DNA from: Flavobacteriales bacterium
GTDB taxonomy: Bacteria > Bacteroidota > Bacteroidia > Flavobacteriales_F > PHOS-HE28
Direction of reading: 5' to 3'
NCBI GenBank assembly: GCA_016705955.1
Contig: JADJKO010000001.1
Coordinates: 1 to 64,000 of the forward strand
Length of the DNA: 64,000 bases
The position numbers and the translations under genes were made by a program. Below are positions 1 through 9,535 of this stretch, piece by piece. A model generated the notes under the pieces. That model had not been told where the DNA came from, did not search any database, and worked only from the letters and a program-made list of their open reading frames with translations. The stretch's first letter is position 1, and each line of letters starts with the position of its first letter.

Positions 1-185
1 TTCTTCCACGTAATGATGTAGCCCACCGGATAGCCCCGGTAGATGCTGTCCATCAGGTCGCGCACCTTGCTCTTGTCCCACACGAAGGGGCGCTGGATCT
101 CCGGTATGGCGATCTCGCCCTCCTTCACCCACGAGAGCAGGCTTTCGATGAGCGGTTGCTGGATGGAGTATTTCTGGGTTTGCAT
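1..185 (-). CDS. DUF262 domain protein (GmrSD-like), 3' part outside window
   Basis: The first 61 residues of a protein start at the ATG at 185 and run off the left edge. The visible part contains IPEIQRPFVWD and DSIYRGYPVG, the N-terminal signature of DUF262, the GmrS-like NTPase domain of GmrSD-type IV restriction enzymes. Known GmrSD enzymes cut DNA carrying glucosylated hydroxymethylcytosine; whether this one does cannot be told from the N-terminus. It begins 12 bases after the upstream glycosylase-like gene stops, so it is probably the next gene of the same defence operon. A nuclease or HNH domain may follow outside the window. Confidence 0.75.
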   Translation of the reverse strand, partial: MQTQKYSIQQPLIESLLSWVKEGEIAIPEIQRPFVWDKSKVRDLMDSIYRGYPVGYIITWK

Positions 186-196
186 GGTGCGTTCTT

Positions 197-957
197 CTAC
201 TTCGCCGTTGCCGGTAATTTCAAGTATTGCTCTTTGACTGCTTGTAACAAGGCCACCTCGCTCTTGGTCCCGTTCGTGCTCAATGCGAATCGGCCCTCCC
301 CGTTGAGTTTATAGGAAGGATGGCAAATGGGTACGACTACGAAACGCTGGTCTGGTAACGCGTCGAACTGCACATCCCGGATCACGTTCATGTTGCGCGC
401 ATCCAGTTCCTTGAAGGTGTCGATACCAATGGACCGCATGCGCAAGGCCGAGGAAACGAGCGATAGCAACTGAACGGCATCATGCCCAAGCAGATGATCA
501 CTTTGGGTTGTTGGGTCTTCAGTTGCTGTATGAAGAACTCGCAACAGGCCTCCATGAATGCTGGGTGTGCCAAAGCGGGTGAAGGGCCCGTATTGCGGCG
601 GCTCACGACACGCACGCCCATGATGAAGTTGGTGAAGAAGCAATCGCCTTCATCAATTCCAGCAGCGTTGAACAGGGCGGTCATATTCGTCCATGTCTTC
701 GAGTACCTCTCGCCGTTGTCCCTCTCGCTCCTATCGTGGCCCTTTTGGTTGTCTTGGTCTTGGCCAAGTACCATCACCGGTCGTAATGCTAGGGTCTTGC
801 TGCCGCTGACCAAACCGGTTGAACCGGGAAAGAAGCCTGGCCCATTGATCCTTCCGCACCGGTCCTCCATAACACCGGCGGGGTAGTCCATTCCCTTTGC
901 AGATGCGCGCAGCCCGTCGAACAGCTCAGAAGGGATGGAGTATTGCTTGGCTTGCAT
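197..957 (-). CDS. Uracil-DNA glycosylase superfamily protein, frameshifted
   Basis: About 250 residues if one frameshift near 480 is repaired. The N-terminal part has RPVMVLGQDQDN, which resembles the glycosylase motif near the active site, and then NFIMGVR and KVIICLG. After the shift the C-terminal part carries VPICHPSYKLNGEG, the HPS motif that closes the uracil pocket in the superfamily. This combination supports a DNA glycosylase-like enzyme; the base recognised is unknown. The ATG at 957 is preferred to a GTG at 975, which would overlap the preceding gene. The gene lies between a ComEC-like hydrolase and a DUF262 gene in a restriction operon, so a role against modified phage DNA is possible but is inference. 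The break is most simply one missing base in GGGC-CAT. Confidence 0.6.
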
Positions 958-965
958 CTTCCGGC

Positions 966-1967
966 TCAGTCCCACAAAGCACTAGTTGAGGAATAGTTTG
1001 CTCGCTCAGGCACCGTCCCGAGACGGAATCGCTTATGGCCGCCCGGGGCTGGGTGGGTGCTGAACACTTTAGCACCTTGACGTTTGAATGCGTTGACGAC
1101 AGCCTTACGCGGGTGCTTTACACTGCCAATAGCAGAGACATAGGCTGTCTTAGGATTGAAATGGGCGATCAGTTCCTCTGATATGTTTCTGCGACTACCA
1201 TGATGCGGAATTTGCATCCAACGAAGGTTTGCCAATGCATAGACACTTTTTGCGGCGTCCAATGCTTCAACCCCGGCGTCAGAGGTCAGAAGAACGGTAT
1301 CATCCCCAAACTTGAGACCTAGTATGGTAGAGCTGTTATTCTCTGGTTCTGTACCACCAACACCAAGCGCGGAACTCTCTGCAACCAACCCACGATCTTC
1401 ATTCGACACTTGCTGTTGCCGATGCTCCATTAGCATTTCGAATGCTCTGAGCTTGTCCAAGTCCTTGAACTCCGCAAGCCGCTGCTCATAGAAGGCTTGA
1501 GTAGGGCCGCAAACAACCAGTGGTCCGATCACCTGATCGGCAAACGGCTCCTCCACCGTCTTCCCCAATTTATTGACAACGGCCTCTAGATTAGCTGTGG
1601 TTTGAAGGGATTCATTGAGTATGCGAACTATGTTCTTCTTCGCTTGAGCCGACTCTAGAATGAGTGCAAGCCGGAGCTGGCTCATGTCGATGTGTCGAGA
1701 TGGGACATGCATCCAGAAGCGACCGAAAGCAATGGTCTTAATGATTCCTTCAAGACCACCTGCATGATCATCGTGAGGATGAGAGCAAACGATATGATCC
1801 AGGTATGTTATCCCAAGACCTTTGAGAAAGGTGATCACGCTCTCCGCATCGCCCTTGTTACCGCCGTCTACAAGCACGCGAACCGCTTGGCCTCCTGTCC
1901 ATTTCGTCACGAGGATGCTATCCGCATTCCCCAAGTTCAGCATGTCGATTTCCACTCCGTCATACAT
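966..1967 (-). CDS. ComEC/Rec2-type metallo-beta-lactamase fold hydrolase
   Basis: A 333-residue soluble protein with the metal-binding motif CSHPHDDHAGG near residue 60 and a second cluster QIPHHGSRRN near residue 250, as in the MBL domain of ComEC-like proteins. It has no membrane segments, unlike full ComEC. The fold is that of metal-dependent nucleases and phosphodiesterases, but the substrate is unknown. It starts two bases after the stop of a small membrane protein gene, and the two look like a functional pair inside the restriction operon. The middle of the protein (residues 100-200) is charged and poorly conserved to the eye. Confidence 0.75.
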   Translation of the reverse strand: MYDGVEIDMLNLGNADSILVTKWTGGQAVRVLVDGGNKGDAESVITFLKGLGITYLDHIVCSHPHDDHAGGLEGIIKTIAFGRFWMHVPSRHIDMSQLRLALILESAQAKKNIVRILNESLQTTANLEAVVNKLGKTVEEPFADQVIGPLVVCGPTQAFYEQRLAEFKDLDKLRAFEMLMEHRQQQVSNEDRGLVAESSALGVGGTEPENNSSTILGLKFGDDTVLLTSDAGVEALDAAKSVYALANLRWMQIPHHGSRRNISEELIAHFNPKTAYVSAIGSVKHPRKAVVNAFKRQGAKVFSTHPAPGGHKRFRLGTVPERANYSSTSALWD

Positions 1968-1969
1968 GA

Positions 1970-2634
1970 CTATTCGGATTCAGTTTTGGATGGCACTTCG
2001 CCTGGCTTGAAGTCGATGAACTGTATGAAGAGCTCTGAAGCGTAGTACTTGCCGAAGCGGTGCATGCGGATAAGCGCTAGCCCGAAGAGACCCCACAACA
2101 CTAGACCAAGCTTGTATGTGATGAGACTATGGCTAGTGTAGTATGCAAGCACGAGGATGCCAATGCTTGTAGCGATACCCCTGAACATGCCATAGTTGCC
2201 ATTGAAGATGTCCACGCGGCCGGATCGTCCGGCCTTCCTCACCTGCGCATACACTTGCGAGACAATCGAGCGCCAACCCGCCTCATCCAGATTGGCCGGG
2301 TCGCCTTTTGCAATCGATGCCTAGGACATCGTTGATCTTCTTCGGCAGCAACGCTCGTTGCTCTGGTGATATGAGCGCGCGTCTGTTGCTACGGATCCAC
2401 GCGGATGGCCAACCGCCCCAAAGTTTCCACCAGACCCATTCAAGTCCGTTACCAAGCGATTGCAATAGATGTCCCGTGATGTATGCGAGGATCAGGAGCA
2501 GGCCAAAATCACCGAGGCTGGCTCTTTGTCCGATAGCGAAAGCCAAGATCCGGTATGAGTCGCGCTAAGCCATAAAGGCAAACAGCACCTGGCGCGAGTA
2601 TCCCGGTGAACTCATAAAAGCTGATCTTCTTCAT
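1970..2634 (-). CDS. Membrane protein paired with the MBL hydrolase, frameshifted twice
   Basis: Read from the ATG at 2632-2634 the protein begins MKKISFYEFTGILAPG, then needs one frame change near 2535 and another in the A4 run at 2305-2308. The repaired protein (about 220 residues) has a hydrophobic segment at the N-terminus, a second around GLLLILAYITGHLLQ, and a pair of segments near ATSIGILVLAYYTS and LVLWGLFGLALI. Between them is a soluble part with LLPKKINDVLGIDCK. No enzyme motif is visible. It follows hsdS by about 20 bases and precedes the MBL gene by two bases, so it is probably the membrane partner of that hydrolase. The frameshifts are probably sequence errors, because the repaired reading is smooth. 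Confidence 0.6.
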
Positions 2635-2656
2635 GGCGTTGACTGTTCTTGTTGCA

Positions 2657-3969
2657 TTAGCTCAACCTGCCCTCAAATGCCCGCTTCAACACCGCCTGCC
2701 GCAACCGCGTGCTCTGCAACAACTGCGCGTCGAGTGGGGCCATCATTTCGTTGGCTCGTGATAGCCGCGTCGAAATCTCCTTTACCAGCTTACGCTGCAT
2801 CTTGATGCTAGGAAGGGGTAGTGGCATCGCCTTCATCTTCGTGCCGTTCACGTTGGCCTGCCCAACCTGTTGTGTTACCACGGACTTGATATAGTACCGC
2901 TGTTGCGGCGAGTTCATGTAGTAGTTCAACCAGTCGGGATCACATACAGCCTTGTCCACTGTAAGCCGTATCAGATATGAAGCAAAGACTGCCTTCGGAT
3001 AAGCGCTTCGGTATATCGCAGACTTGCCGACAAGCTCTGGGCTGTTGGTCCGATTGAACAGAACATCACCATCCTTCAGCTCATACTTAGCAATCTCAGC
3101 AGAGGTGGATGGGCAGTACTTGAGCTTGTCGAAGATTAGCTCACCATCCTTGATGTTCCCCATTGCAAGAACGGGGACACCTGTTCGATCGTCACTGGAC
3201 TTCTCCGATGAACCGTACTGCGCGCGTTCAAGATGACATCTTCCACGGTTACCTCCTTCCAGTCTTCGGGTTCCAGCCCTTCGGTCAGCGTACCCTCCAC
3301 CGCCGCCTTCAACACCGCCTGCTTGTACCGCTTCAACTTGGCCTTGGCCGCGTGCAGCCGCGCCACCGCCGCATCCAGCCGCCCCAGCTGCGTTTCGATC
3401 GCCTGCACGATGCGCCGCTGCTCGGGGAGGGGGGCGAGGGGTATCGGCGCAACACGGATCTTCTCTAGTATGATGCGTTTGATCGCGGTCCCGGTCATCT
3501 TGCCGATCAATTGCTTGAAGCCATCGGGACTCTGGATGTAGTACATCAGATATGCCGGTTCGAGCTTGCTGCGTTCCGGCTTCATCAAGCACACACTCGA
3601 CAACAGCGCATAGGGCTCGTCGATCGTGTTCAGCGTCACGTTGCCTGTATTGGCACCATCCTTCGTGAGCAACACATCATTCAGTTCCGGCTTGCAACGC
3701 GGGTAGATGGAGTTGAAGTAGTCTTCGTTGACGTACACCAGATCATCCAGATCCATGTAACTGTTCCGGATGTTCTTCGAGGTGATGTACATGAAGCGAC
3801 CCTTGGCCGGTTCACTGAACTGCTCTTTCGGAGAGAAGTGCGACCCGTCTTGAATTTTGGTACACACCTCATCCAACCGAACGGACTTCCATCCTTTCGG
3901 CAGCGCGCTTCCGGCAATCTTCTCTGTGACCAGTTCTGCTTCCATCACTCCGCTCTCGTTTCTGCTCAC
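2657..3969 (-). CDS. hsdS: Type I restriction-modification specificity subunit HsdS, frameshifted
   Basis: About 437 residues when a single shift at the GCGCGCG run (3220-3226) is repaired. It has the typical two target-recognition domains, each starting with a PKGW-type entry and each followed by a helical spacer. The first half ends with APLPEQRRIVQAIE and a leucine-rich helix; the second ends with LPLPSIKMQRKLVKEI and the terminal QAVLKRAFEGRL. HsdS sets the DNA sequence methylated and cut by the HsdRMS complex. The GTG start at 3969 overlaps the stop of the preceding DUF5131 gene (GTGA), which favours this start over the ATG at 3945. HsdM is not in the window. Confidence 0.85.
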
Positions 3970-4691
3970 ACAAGTTGCTCGATCGGCGGCATCTCATCCC
4001 AGGTCTGCCCATCCAGTTCGCGGCCAGCGACCTTCTTGTTGGTACCGCCCCATTGCTTGAAGAAGAAGGCCGTGTCACTGCGTCGGCATTGCTCCTTGAT
4101 GTCCTGCACCCATTCCGCCTTCATGGGGCGTGGGGTGCGGCCGCTCTCGCCGCCCACGATCACCCAATCGATGCCGTTCAAATTCATGTTCGGCAACGCA
4201 CCGATGAGCGGCTCGCAGCTCAGGAATTTTACGCGCGCACCGGTTTCGCGCAGCAGGTCCACGCGCTTCATCACGCGCTTGTCCTCCACGCTCACGCCCA
4301 TCCAGATGTTGTGCGTCCACTCCAGCCAACCCTCGCTGTCGTAGTAGCGCAGAATGTCTGCACGCTTGGTGAGCACCTGGAACACATGCTGCGGATTCTC
4401 CTTCATCACCTTGAACACTTGCTGGATGAAGGCGATGGGCACGTCCTTGTGGAACATATCGCTCATGCTGTTCACGAAAACCACCTTGGGCTTCTTCCAC
4501 GTGTAAGGCAGGTCCAGTTCCTTGGGGTGCGTGCGCAGCTTGAAGTTGTCCTTGTACTTCTCCACGCCCATGGCCTGCAGGCGGCGGCTCATCACCTCCG
4601 CATAGCAGAATTTGCAGCCCGCTGAAAGCTTGTTGCAACCCGTGGTGGGGTTCCAGGTCATCTCGGTCCATTCGATGCTGCTACTGGCCAT
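3966..4691 (-). CDS. Three-Cys-motif protein, DUF5131 / phage Gp37-Gp68 family
   Basis: A 241-residue protein starting MASSSIEWTEMTWNP, the characteristic opening of the DUF5131 family. Cysteines 19, 26 and 29 form a C-X6-C-X2-C cluster (TTGCNKLSAGCKFCYAE) like that of a radical-SAM iron-sulfur protein. Later motifs are FVNSMSDMFH and VIVGGESG. The reaction is not known. Its start is four bases after the stop of the preceding gene, the partner protein TcmP, and it overlaps the start of hsdS. The TcmP pairing is the known genomic habit of the family. Its place inside a type I restriction operon suggests a defence or DNA/RNA-modification role, which is inference. Confidence 0.85.
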   Translation of the reverse strand: MASSSIEWTEMTWNPTTGCNKLSAGCKFCYAEVMSRRLQAMGVEKYKDNFKLRTHPKELDLPYTWKKPKVVFVNSMSDMFHKDVPIAFIQQVFKVMKENPQHVFQVLTKRADILRYYDSEGWLEWTHNIWMGVSVEDKRVMKRVDLLRETGARVKFLSCEPLIGALPNMNLNGIDWVIVGGESGRTPRPMKAEWVQDIKEQCRRSDTAFFFKQWGGTNKKVAGRELDGQTWDEMPPIEQLV

Positions 4692-4694
4692 GGT

Positions 4695-5602
4695 TCAGGT
4701 CTTGGCGATGATCTCCTGTGCGATGCGCACAGCATCGGTGTTGTTGCTGGCCATTACGAAGTGGAAGATGGGTGAGCCGGTGCTGTTGTTGAGGCGAAGG
4801 GTTGGGGCGTGACGAATTTCCAGACAGATCCGAGTTGCTTAATGTACAATCGCGCAATCTTGTTGATGGGGTCCATCACCTTGCTCACCATTTCGCCCTC
4901 CTCGCCGAACAGGTCCGTTACCGATGCGGTGCCATAGAACTGCTTGCGCACCTCTTCCTCCGTGAGCCCGAAGAAGTCGCACAGCAGGGCCATGCTCTTC
5001 AGTTCGCCCTTGCGGTCCAGCAGCCGGTTCACGATAACGCCCGTGGGGATCAGGATCCAGATGTCGGTGCGCGTGCCTTTCAGTTCGGCGATGGAGTTCC
5101 AACTCACCTGCATGCCGAAGGGGTCGAGGAAGACGAGGCTCGCGTAGTGCTTGTCCTGCTTCATCAGCGCGGCGAGCTTCAGCAACTGCGCGTTGCCATC
5201 GCCACTGCGGAACACGAGCTTCTCCTTCAAGGCCGCATCCACGAAGTCGAGCTTCTTCTGCAAGGCTTCACTGGCGGCCGCCTTCTTGTCGATGAAGTAG
5301 TACCAATGGAAGCGCCATTTCTCCGGCAAGCGCAGCAGTCGTTCCGCCGCGCCTTGGTATACCTGCTCTTCACTCTCCACAATGGCGAGCTGGTGCATCA
5401 GTTCAAGGTCCTCCTTCTTCTTGCGTTCCCCGCTTCCCGCGAAGCCATCGAAGTAGATGGTCTTCCAATACGGGTTCTTGGCCATGATGGTGAGGTAGGC
5501 CTTCACGTATTTCTCGAAGGCGACGAGCTTCTTCTCGGTCCAAGAGCCGCCCCAACCCTCGGGCTTGGGTTCGTTGGCGATGTCGCTGCCGCTCGTGCTC
5601 AT
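4695..5602 (-). CDS. tcmP: Three-Cys-motif partner protein TcmP, frameshifted near the end
   Basis: About 302 residues. The N-terminal half has KTIYFDGFAGSGER and later SLVFLDPFGMQVSW, as in TcmP proteins, which resemble methyltransferase-like Rossmann folds. The last part in this frame runs into an alternative reading, but the adjacent frame restores the usual ending (LRLNNSTGSPIFHFVMASNN, then AQEIIAKT and a stop at 4695), so one base is wrong near 4803-4812 in a C-rich stretch. The ATG at 5602 overlaps the hsdR stop (TGATG), indicating translational coupling. TcmP proteins are defined by their linkage to three-Cys-motif proteins; their activity is not established. Confidence 0.8.
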
Positions 5603-8378
5603 CACGCCGCCAACGTTTCGTTCAACTCATCCAGCACCCCGTCCATGTCATTTCCAAAAGCTGGTGCATCCGCGCCAATCCGCCTTGCTGGCCCATGCTG
5701 CCCAGTTCCAGGTCGTCGCGGTCCACATGTACACTGGTGGCGATGTGGTCGCGCAGCAGGTGCAGCCAGGCCATCTGCGCCTCGGTGAATTTGATGTGGC
5801 CCGCCTGCTTGCGGAAGACCCATTCCTGGAAATTCTTCTTTACCGTTTCGGCATAGGGGCGCAGGGCATCGTCCACCTTCAGCTCGTAGCGGATCAGCGA
5901 GACGAGGTCGGTGAGTTGGTGGAGGGGGGAAGGCTTCTTGGTTGTCGGTTGTTGGTTCGGCTGTCCCGCAGAACCCTGCGCGCCAGCATGTGCGACAGCC
6001 GGCGAACCGACAACCGACAACCGCTCATACGCATCCCAGATCCGCACAATGCTCATCGCATACGGCGGCTGCGCTAACACCTCCGCTACCTGTTGCACCA
6101 TCTGGAAGGTGAGCTCCTTGCGGCGGTAGGGCTGGCTGTAGTAGATGCGCAGGGCGGTGAGCTCATCGCGCTGCGCGGCGAGGAAGGCGCGGAACTGTTC
6201 CACGGTCTTCTGGGCCTCTTCCTTGGCGGCGCTGCCGAAGCCCGCGAAGGTGACCTGGTCCAAATTGCTGGTGTCAATGACCTGCTCGTACTTCTTCCGC
6301 ACGTTGTCCACGTAATCGCGGAACGCGGGATCGTCGAACACGGTGGTGGCTGCCTTCGGCAGGTCGACCCCATGGGTCGACGCTACGGCGTCCGGGTCGT
6401 GTGCGTTCAGCAACGCACCCACCACCTCCTGAATGCTGCGCCCACCGGCCTTGTTCTTGAACTCCGCTTTTTCCTTGGGATCGATCTGCTTCTCCATCCG
6501 CGTAAGGCGGTTGGCGAGTGCGGTGAGCGTATCGTCGTCGCGCAGGCCCATCACCACTTGCATCATCAGGTCCTTCAGGCTTACGCCGGGCTTGCGTTCC
6601 AGCGGACGGCTGTCGGTCTTGCAGCTCTTGGTAACCCCCACGGCGTCCACCAGCACGAAGTGCGTTTTGTTGGTGGTGGCGCTGGGGCTCACCTTCTTCA
6701 GGCTGTCGGCATCGAGGGTGCGCGTGCCGCGGCCCTTCATCTGCTCGAAGTAGTTGCTGCTCTTCACGTCGCGCATGAAGAGCAGGCACTCCAGCGGTTT
6801 CACATCGGTGCCGGTGGCGATCATGTCCACCGTTACCGCGATGCGCGGATGGTAATCGTTGCGGAAGCGGGCCAGCAATCCCTTGGGGTCCTCCTCGGTG
6901 CGGTAGGTGATCTTTTTGCAGAAGTCGTTGCCCTCGCCGTACTCCTCGCGCACGGTGTTGATGATGTCGTCGGCGTGGCTGTCGGTCTTGGCGAAGATCA
7001 GCGTCTTGGGCACCTCCTTGCGCTGCGGGAAGATCTCCGTTTCGATGCCGCGCTTGAAGGCTTTGATCACGGTGCGGATCTGGCTGGGGTTCACCACATC
7101 GCGGTCCAGCTCGGTGGCGCTGTAGGTGATGTCCTCATCGGCCTGCTCCCAGCGTTTGGCGCGGGTCAGCCGGTCGCGCTTGTCCACTGCTGCTGCGCGC
7201 GATGGTGTCGCCCTTCTGCGTGATGCGCGTTTCGATGAGGTACTCATCGTAGCCCACGTTCACGCCATCGGTCACGGCCTGTTCGTGTGTGTATTCGCTC
7301 ACCACGTTCTCATTGAAGAAGGCTTTGGTGCGTTGGTCCGGCGTGGCGGTGAGGCCCACGAGGTAGGCATCGAAATACTCCAGCACCTGCCGCCACAGGT
7401 TGTAGATGCTGCGGTGGCACTCGTCGATGATGATGAGGTCGAAGAACTCCGGCGGGATCGAAGGATTGTAGGCAACGGGCGCCGGTGCCTTTTTGCCCAG
7501 CACGCGCTCCACATCGGCACCGGGCTCTTCCTCGGCGCTGGCATCCAAGGTCTCGCCTTGCAGGATGGAATACATCCGCTGGATGGTGCTGATGCACACC
7601 TGCGCGCTGGGGTCCACGAAGCTGCTGCTGAGCCGCTGCACCGCGTAGAGCTCGGTGAACTTGCGCTTGTCGTCGTTGGGCGTATAGCTCTGGAACTCCT
7701 GCTCGGCCTGTTCGCCCAGGTTGCGGGTATCCACCAGGAAGAGCACGCGCTTGGCACGCACGGGCGGTTTCAGCAAACGGTACGCACTGGTGATGGCCGT
7801 GAAGGTCTTGCCGCTGCCGGTGGCCATTTGCACCAGCGCGCGCGGCTTGTTCTGCGCAAGGCTTTGCTCCAGGTTGTTGATGGCGCTCACCTGGCATTCG
7901 CGCAAACCGGCCACGTCCAGCGCCGGGAATTTGGTCAGCCTCTTGCGAAGGCTGTCCTCCTTTAGCCACTCTTGTAATGTCTCCGGCCGGTGGAAGCTGA
8001 ACACTTCGCGAGCGCGCGGCTTCGGGTCGCGCAGGTCCCAATGGCGGGTGATCTCGCCGGTGCTCAGGTAACAGAAAGGCAAGGTGCTCTGGCTGATGGT
8101 CCACCGCAGTTTGGCGGTGGCATAGCCGGAAGCCTGCTCTTCATGCATCGTGAACTTCTCGGCCTCCTCGGGCTTCTTGGCCTCCACCACGCCCACCGGC
8201 ACACGGTCCACGAAGAGGATGTAATCCGCCGGACCGACGTCAGTATCATACTCGCGCACGGCAACCCCGAGCGAAGCCGAGGGGTTGAAGGCTTTCTTGT
8301 CCTGGACCACCCATCCGCTGGCGAGCAGCATCTGGTCGATGCGCTCGCGGGCGAGTTGTTCGGGGGTGAGGGGGACAT
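5602..8378 (-). CDS. hsdR: Type I restriction enzyme HsdR, ATP-dependent translocase/nuclease, frameshifted
   Basis: About 925 residues once three frame breaks are repaired: a C run near 8370, GCGCGCG at 7195-7201 and a T4 run near 5657. The N-terminus (ADYILFVDRVPVGVVEAKK) is the PD-(D/E)XK nuclease core. The motor follows with Walker A MATGSGKTFT, DECHRS and GLTATP, then the second RecA lobe (KTLIFAKTDSHADD, MIATGTDVKPLE, QMKGRGTR). The C-terminal helical domain ends MHQL, then GNDMDGVLDELNETLAA in the other frame. The subunit cleaves unmethylated DNA with HsdM and HsdS. A palindromic repeat is inserted in frame at 5940-6022. This is the first gene of the minus-strand operon. The ATG at 8378 restores an N-terminus beginning MSPLTPEQLARERID. 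Confidence 0.88.
5940..6022. repeat. In-frame palindromic insert in hsdR
   Basis: Left arm 5940-5965 and right arm 5994-6022 are inverted repeats, 25 of 26 bases matching apart from a 3-base insertion in the right arm, around a 28-base loop. The arms are built from the unit GGTTGTC / GACAACC. The element is read through by hsdR as a Gln/Ala/Pro-rich peptide between two conserved helices of the C-terminal domain, and keeps the frame. Confidence 0.7.
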
Positions 8379-8522
8379 CCGTTGGAAAAGTAATGACCGG
8401 TTTCCACCCCGCACCACGTCTTTTTCACACCCCCGGGGAACATTTTCCGCCTTTTCGCGCCTCACCCGCTTGCGCCGCATACCCCGATCCCGCTGCTTTT
8501 CTTCTCCCAAAACCATAGGACC

Positions 8523-8795
8523 ATGGCCACTAGCAGAGGCAGTTCGTCCGTGACCCCCAAGACCCCGGCACGCACTCAGGTGGCCCTCGTGGCCAGCGAT
8601 GAGGTGACCCGGCGACAGGCCGAGATCCTGCGCTGGTGGGTGGACCCGCTGGGTTTTTCCAAATCGCAGATCGCCCACAAGATGCAGCTCGGGCTGCGCA
8701 CGGTGGAGAGCCACATCAAGGCGATCTACAAAAAGTTGAAGCTGCACAACCGCATGCAGGCGCAACGCTACGCCCGGCATAACAAGCTGGACTGA
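8523..8795 (+). CDS. Small LuxR/GerE-type helix-turn-helix protein
   Basis: A 90-residue protein that is almost only a LuxR C-terminal DNA-binding domain: residues 30-85 contain EVTRRQAEILRWW, FSKSQIAHKMQLGLRTVESH and IKAIYKKLKLHNRMQA, matching the four-helix GerE fold. There is no receiver or ligand-binding domain, so activity may depend on amount or on a partner. The first 25 residues are Ser/Thr/Pro-rich and probably flexible. It is divergent from hsdR (about 145 bases between starts) and is followed about 60 bases later by the 21-bp CGATCG array, so it could regulate the restriction operon or bind the array. Both ideas are inference. Confidence 0.8.
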   Translation: MATSRGSSSVTPKTPARTQVALVASDEVTRRQAEILRWWVDPLGFSKSQIAHKMQLGLRTVESHIKAIYKKLKLHNRMQAQRYARHNKLD

Positions 8796-8852
8796 GCCGC
8801 ACGACGGAGCGTCCGCGTGTGAGGGGCGAACACCTGCGGGTGCTGCGCGATC

Positions 8853-9286
8853 ACGATCGTTTGCTGGCTGATCTCGATCGCGTGCTGGCTGAGCCCGATC
8901 GTTTGCTGGCTGAACTCGATCGTGTGCTGGCTGAACTCGATCGTGTGTTGGCTGAACTCGATCGCTTGCTGGCTGAACTCGATCGCTTGCTGGTTGAGTT
9001 CGATCGCTTGTTGGCTGAGCTCGATCGCTTGTTGGCTGAACTCGATCGCTTGTGGTTGGTACGCTGCCGATCGCTTGCTGGTTGAGCTCGATCGCTTGTT
9101 GGCTGAACTCGATCGCTTGTTGGCTGAACTCGATCGCTTGCTGGCTGAACTCGATCGCTTGCTGGCTGAACTCGATCGCTTGTTGGCTGAACTCGATCGC
9201 TTGTTGGCTGAACTCGATCGTGCTGGTTGAGCTCGATCGCTTGCTGGCTGAACTCGATCGTTTGCTGGTTGAGCTCGATCGCGTCC
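8853..9286. repeat. 21-bp tandem repeat array with 21 CGATCG sites
   Basis: Twenty-one copies of the palindrome CGATCG occur at a regular 21-base spacing, with unit CTGGCTGAACTCGATCGCTT plus one base. The spacing slips only at about 9050-9075 and at 9220. Because 21 is divisible by three all frames are open over much of the array; on the plus strand one frame reads LLAELDR heptads and most differences between copies are synonymous there, but the frame breaks twice. There is no credible start or gene context. I treat it as a DNA repeat; a decayed coiled-coil gene is the alternative. Confidence 0.8.
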
Positions 9287-9410
9287 GGAGGCGGAACGCG
9301 TGCGATCCGGGGATCGGGCAGGTCCTCATCCGCCGGTGCGGGCGTTCTCCGGGGGGATGCCGGTGCGATTCCTGATCCCCTAGGAAACATGCGGACGGGC
9401 GGTGTGGATC

Positions 9411-9428
9411 CTCCCCTCAATAGGGGAG
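9411..9428. terminator. Hairpin, possible terminator or repeat
   Basis: CTCCCCT (9411-9417) and AGGGGAG (9422-9428) form a perfect 7-bp stem with a CAAT loop. There is no T-run after it, so an intrinsic terminator is uncertain; the CTCCCC / GGGGAG stem recalls the insert in valS at 48868. Confidence 0.4.
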
Positions 9429-9535
9429 AGGGTCCGTGCCACTCGGGGGATGCCCCCCTTGCGCCGCACTGTTCCCCGCCCTTGTTTCGCCTTCACAAAC
9501 CAACGGCTTGGTCCAGCCTCAATGGCCACAACCAC

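Noticed and set aside
7190..7205. Programmed frameshift in hsdR
   Set aside because: No slippery heptamer or downstream structure; many other genes in the window have the same kind of error.
8853..9286. CRISPR array
   Set aside because: Units are contiguous 21-bp repeats without unique spacers and no cas genes are present.
8064..9329. Minus-strand protein of Ser/Lys/Arg- or Gln-rich repeats opposite the 21-bp array
   Set aside because: An artefact of a repeat length divisible by three; it overlaps the HTH gene and hsdR and has no domain.
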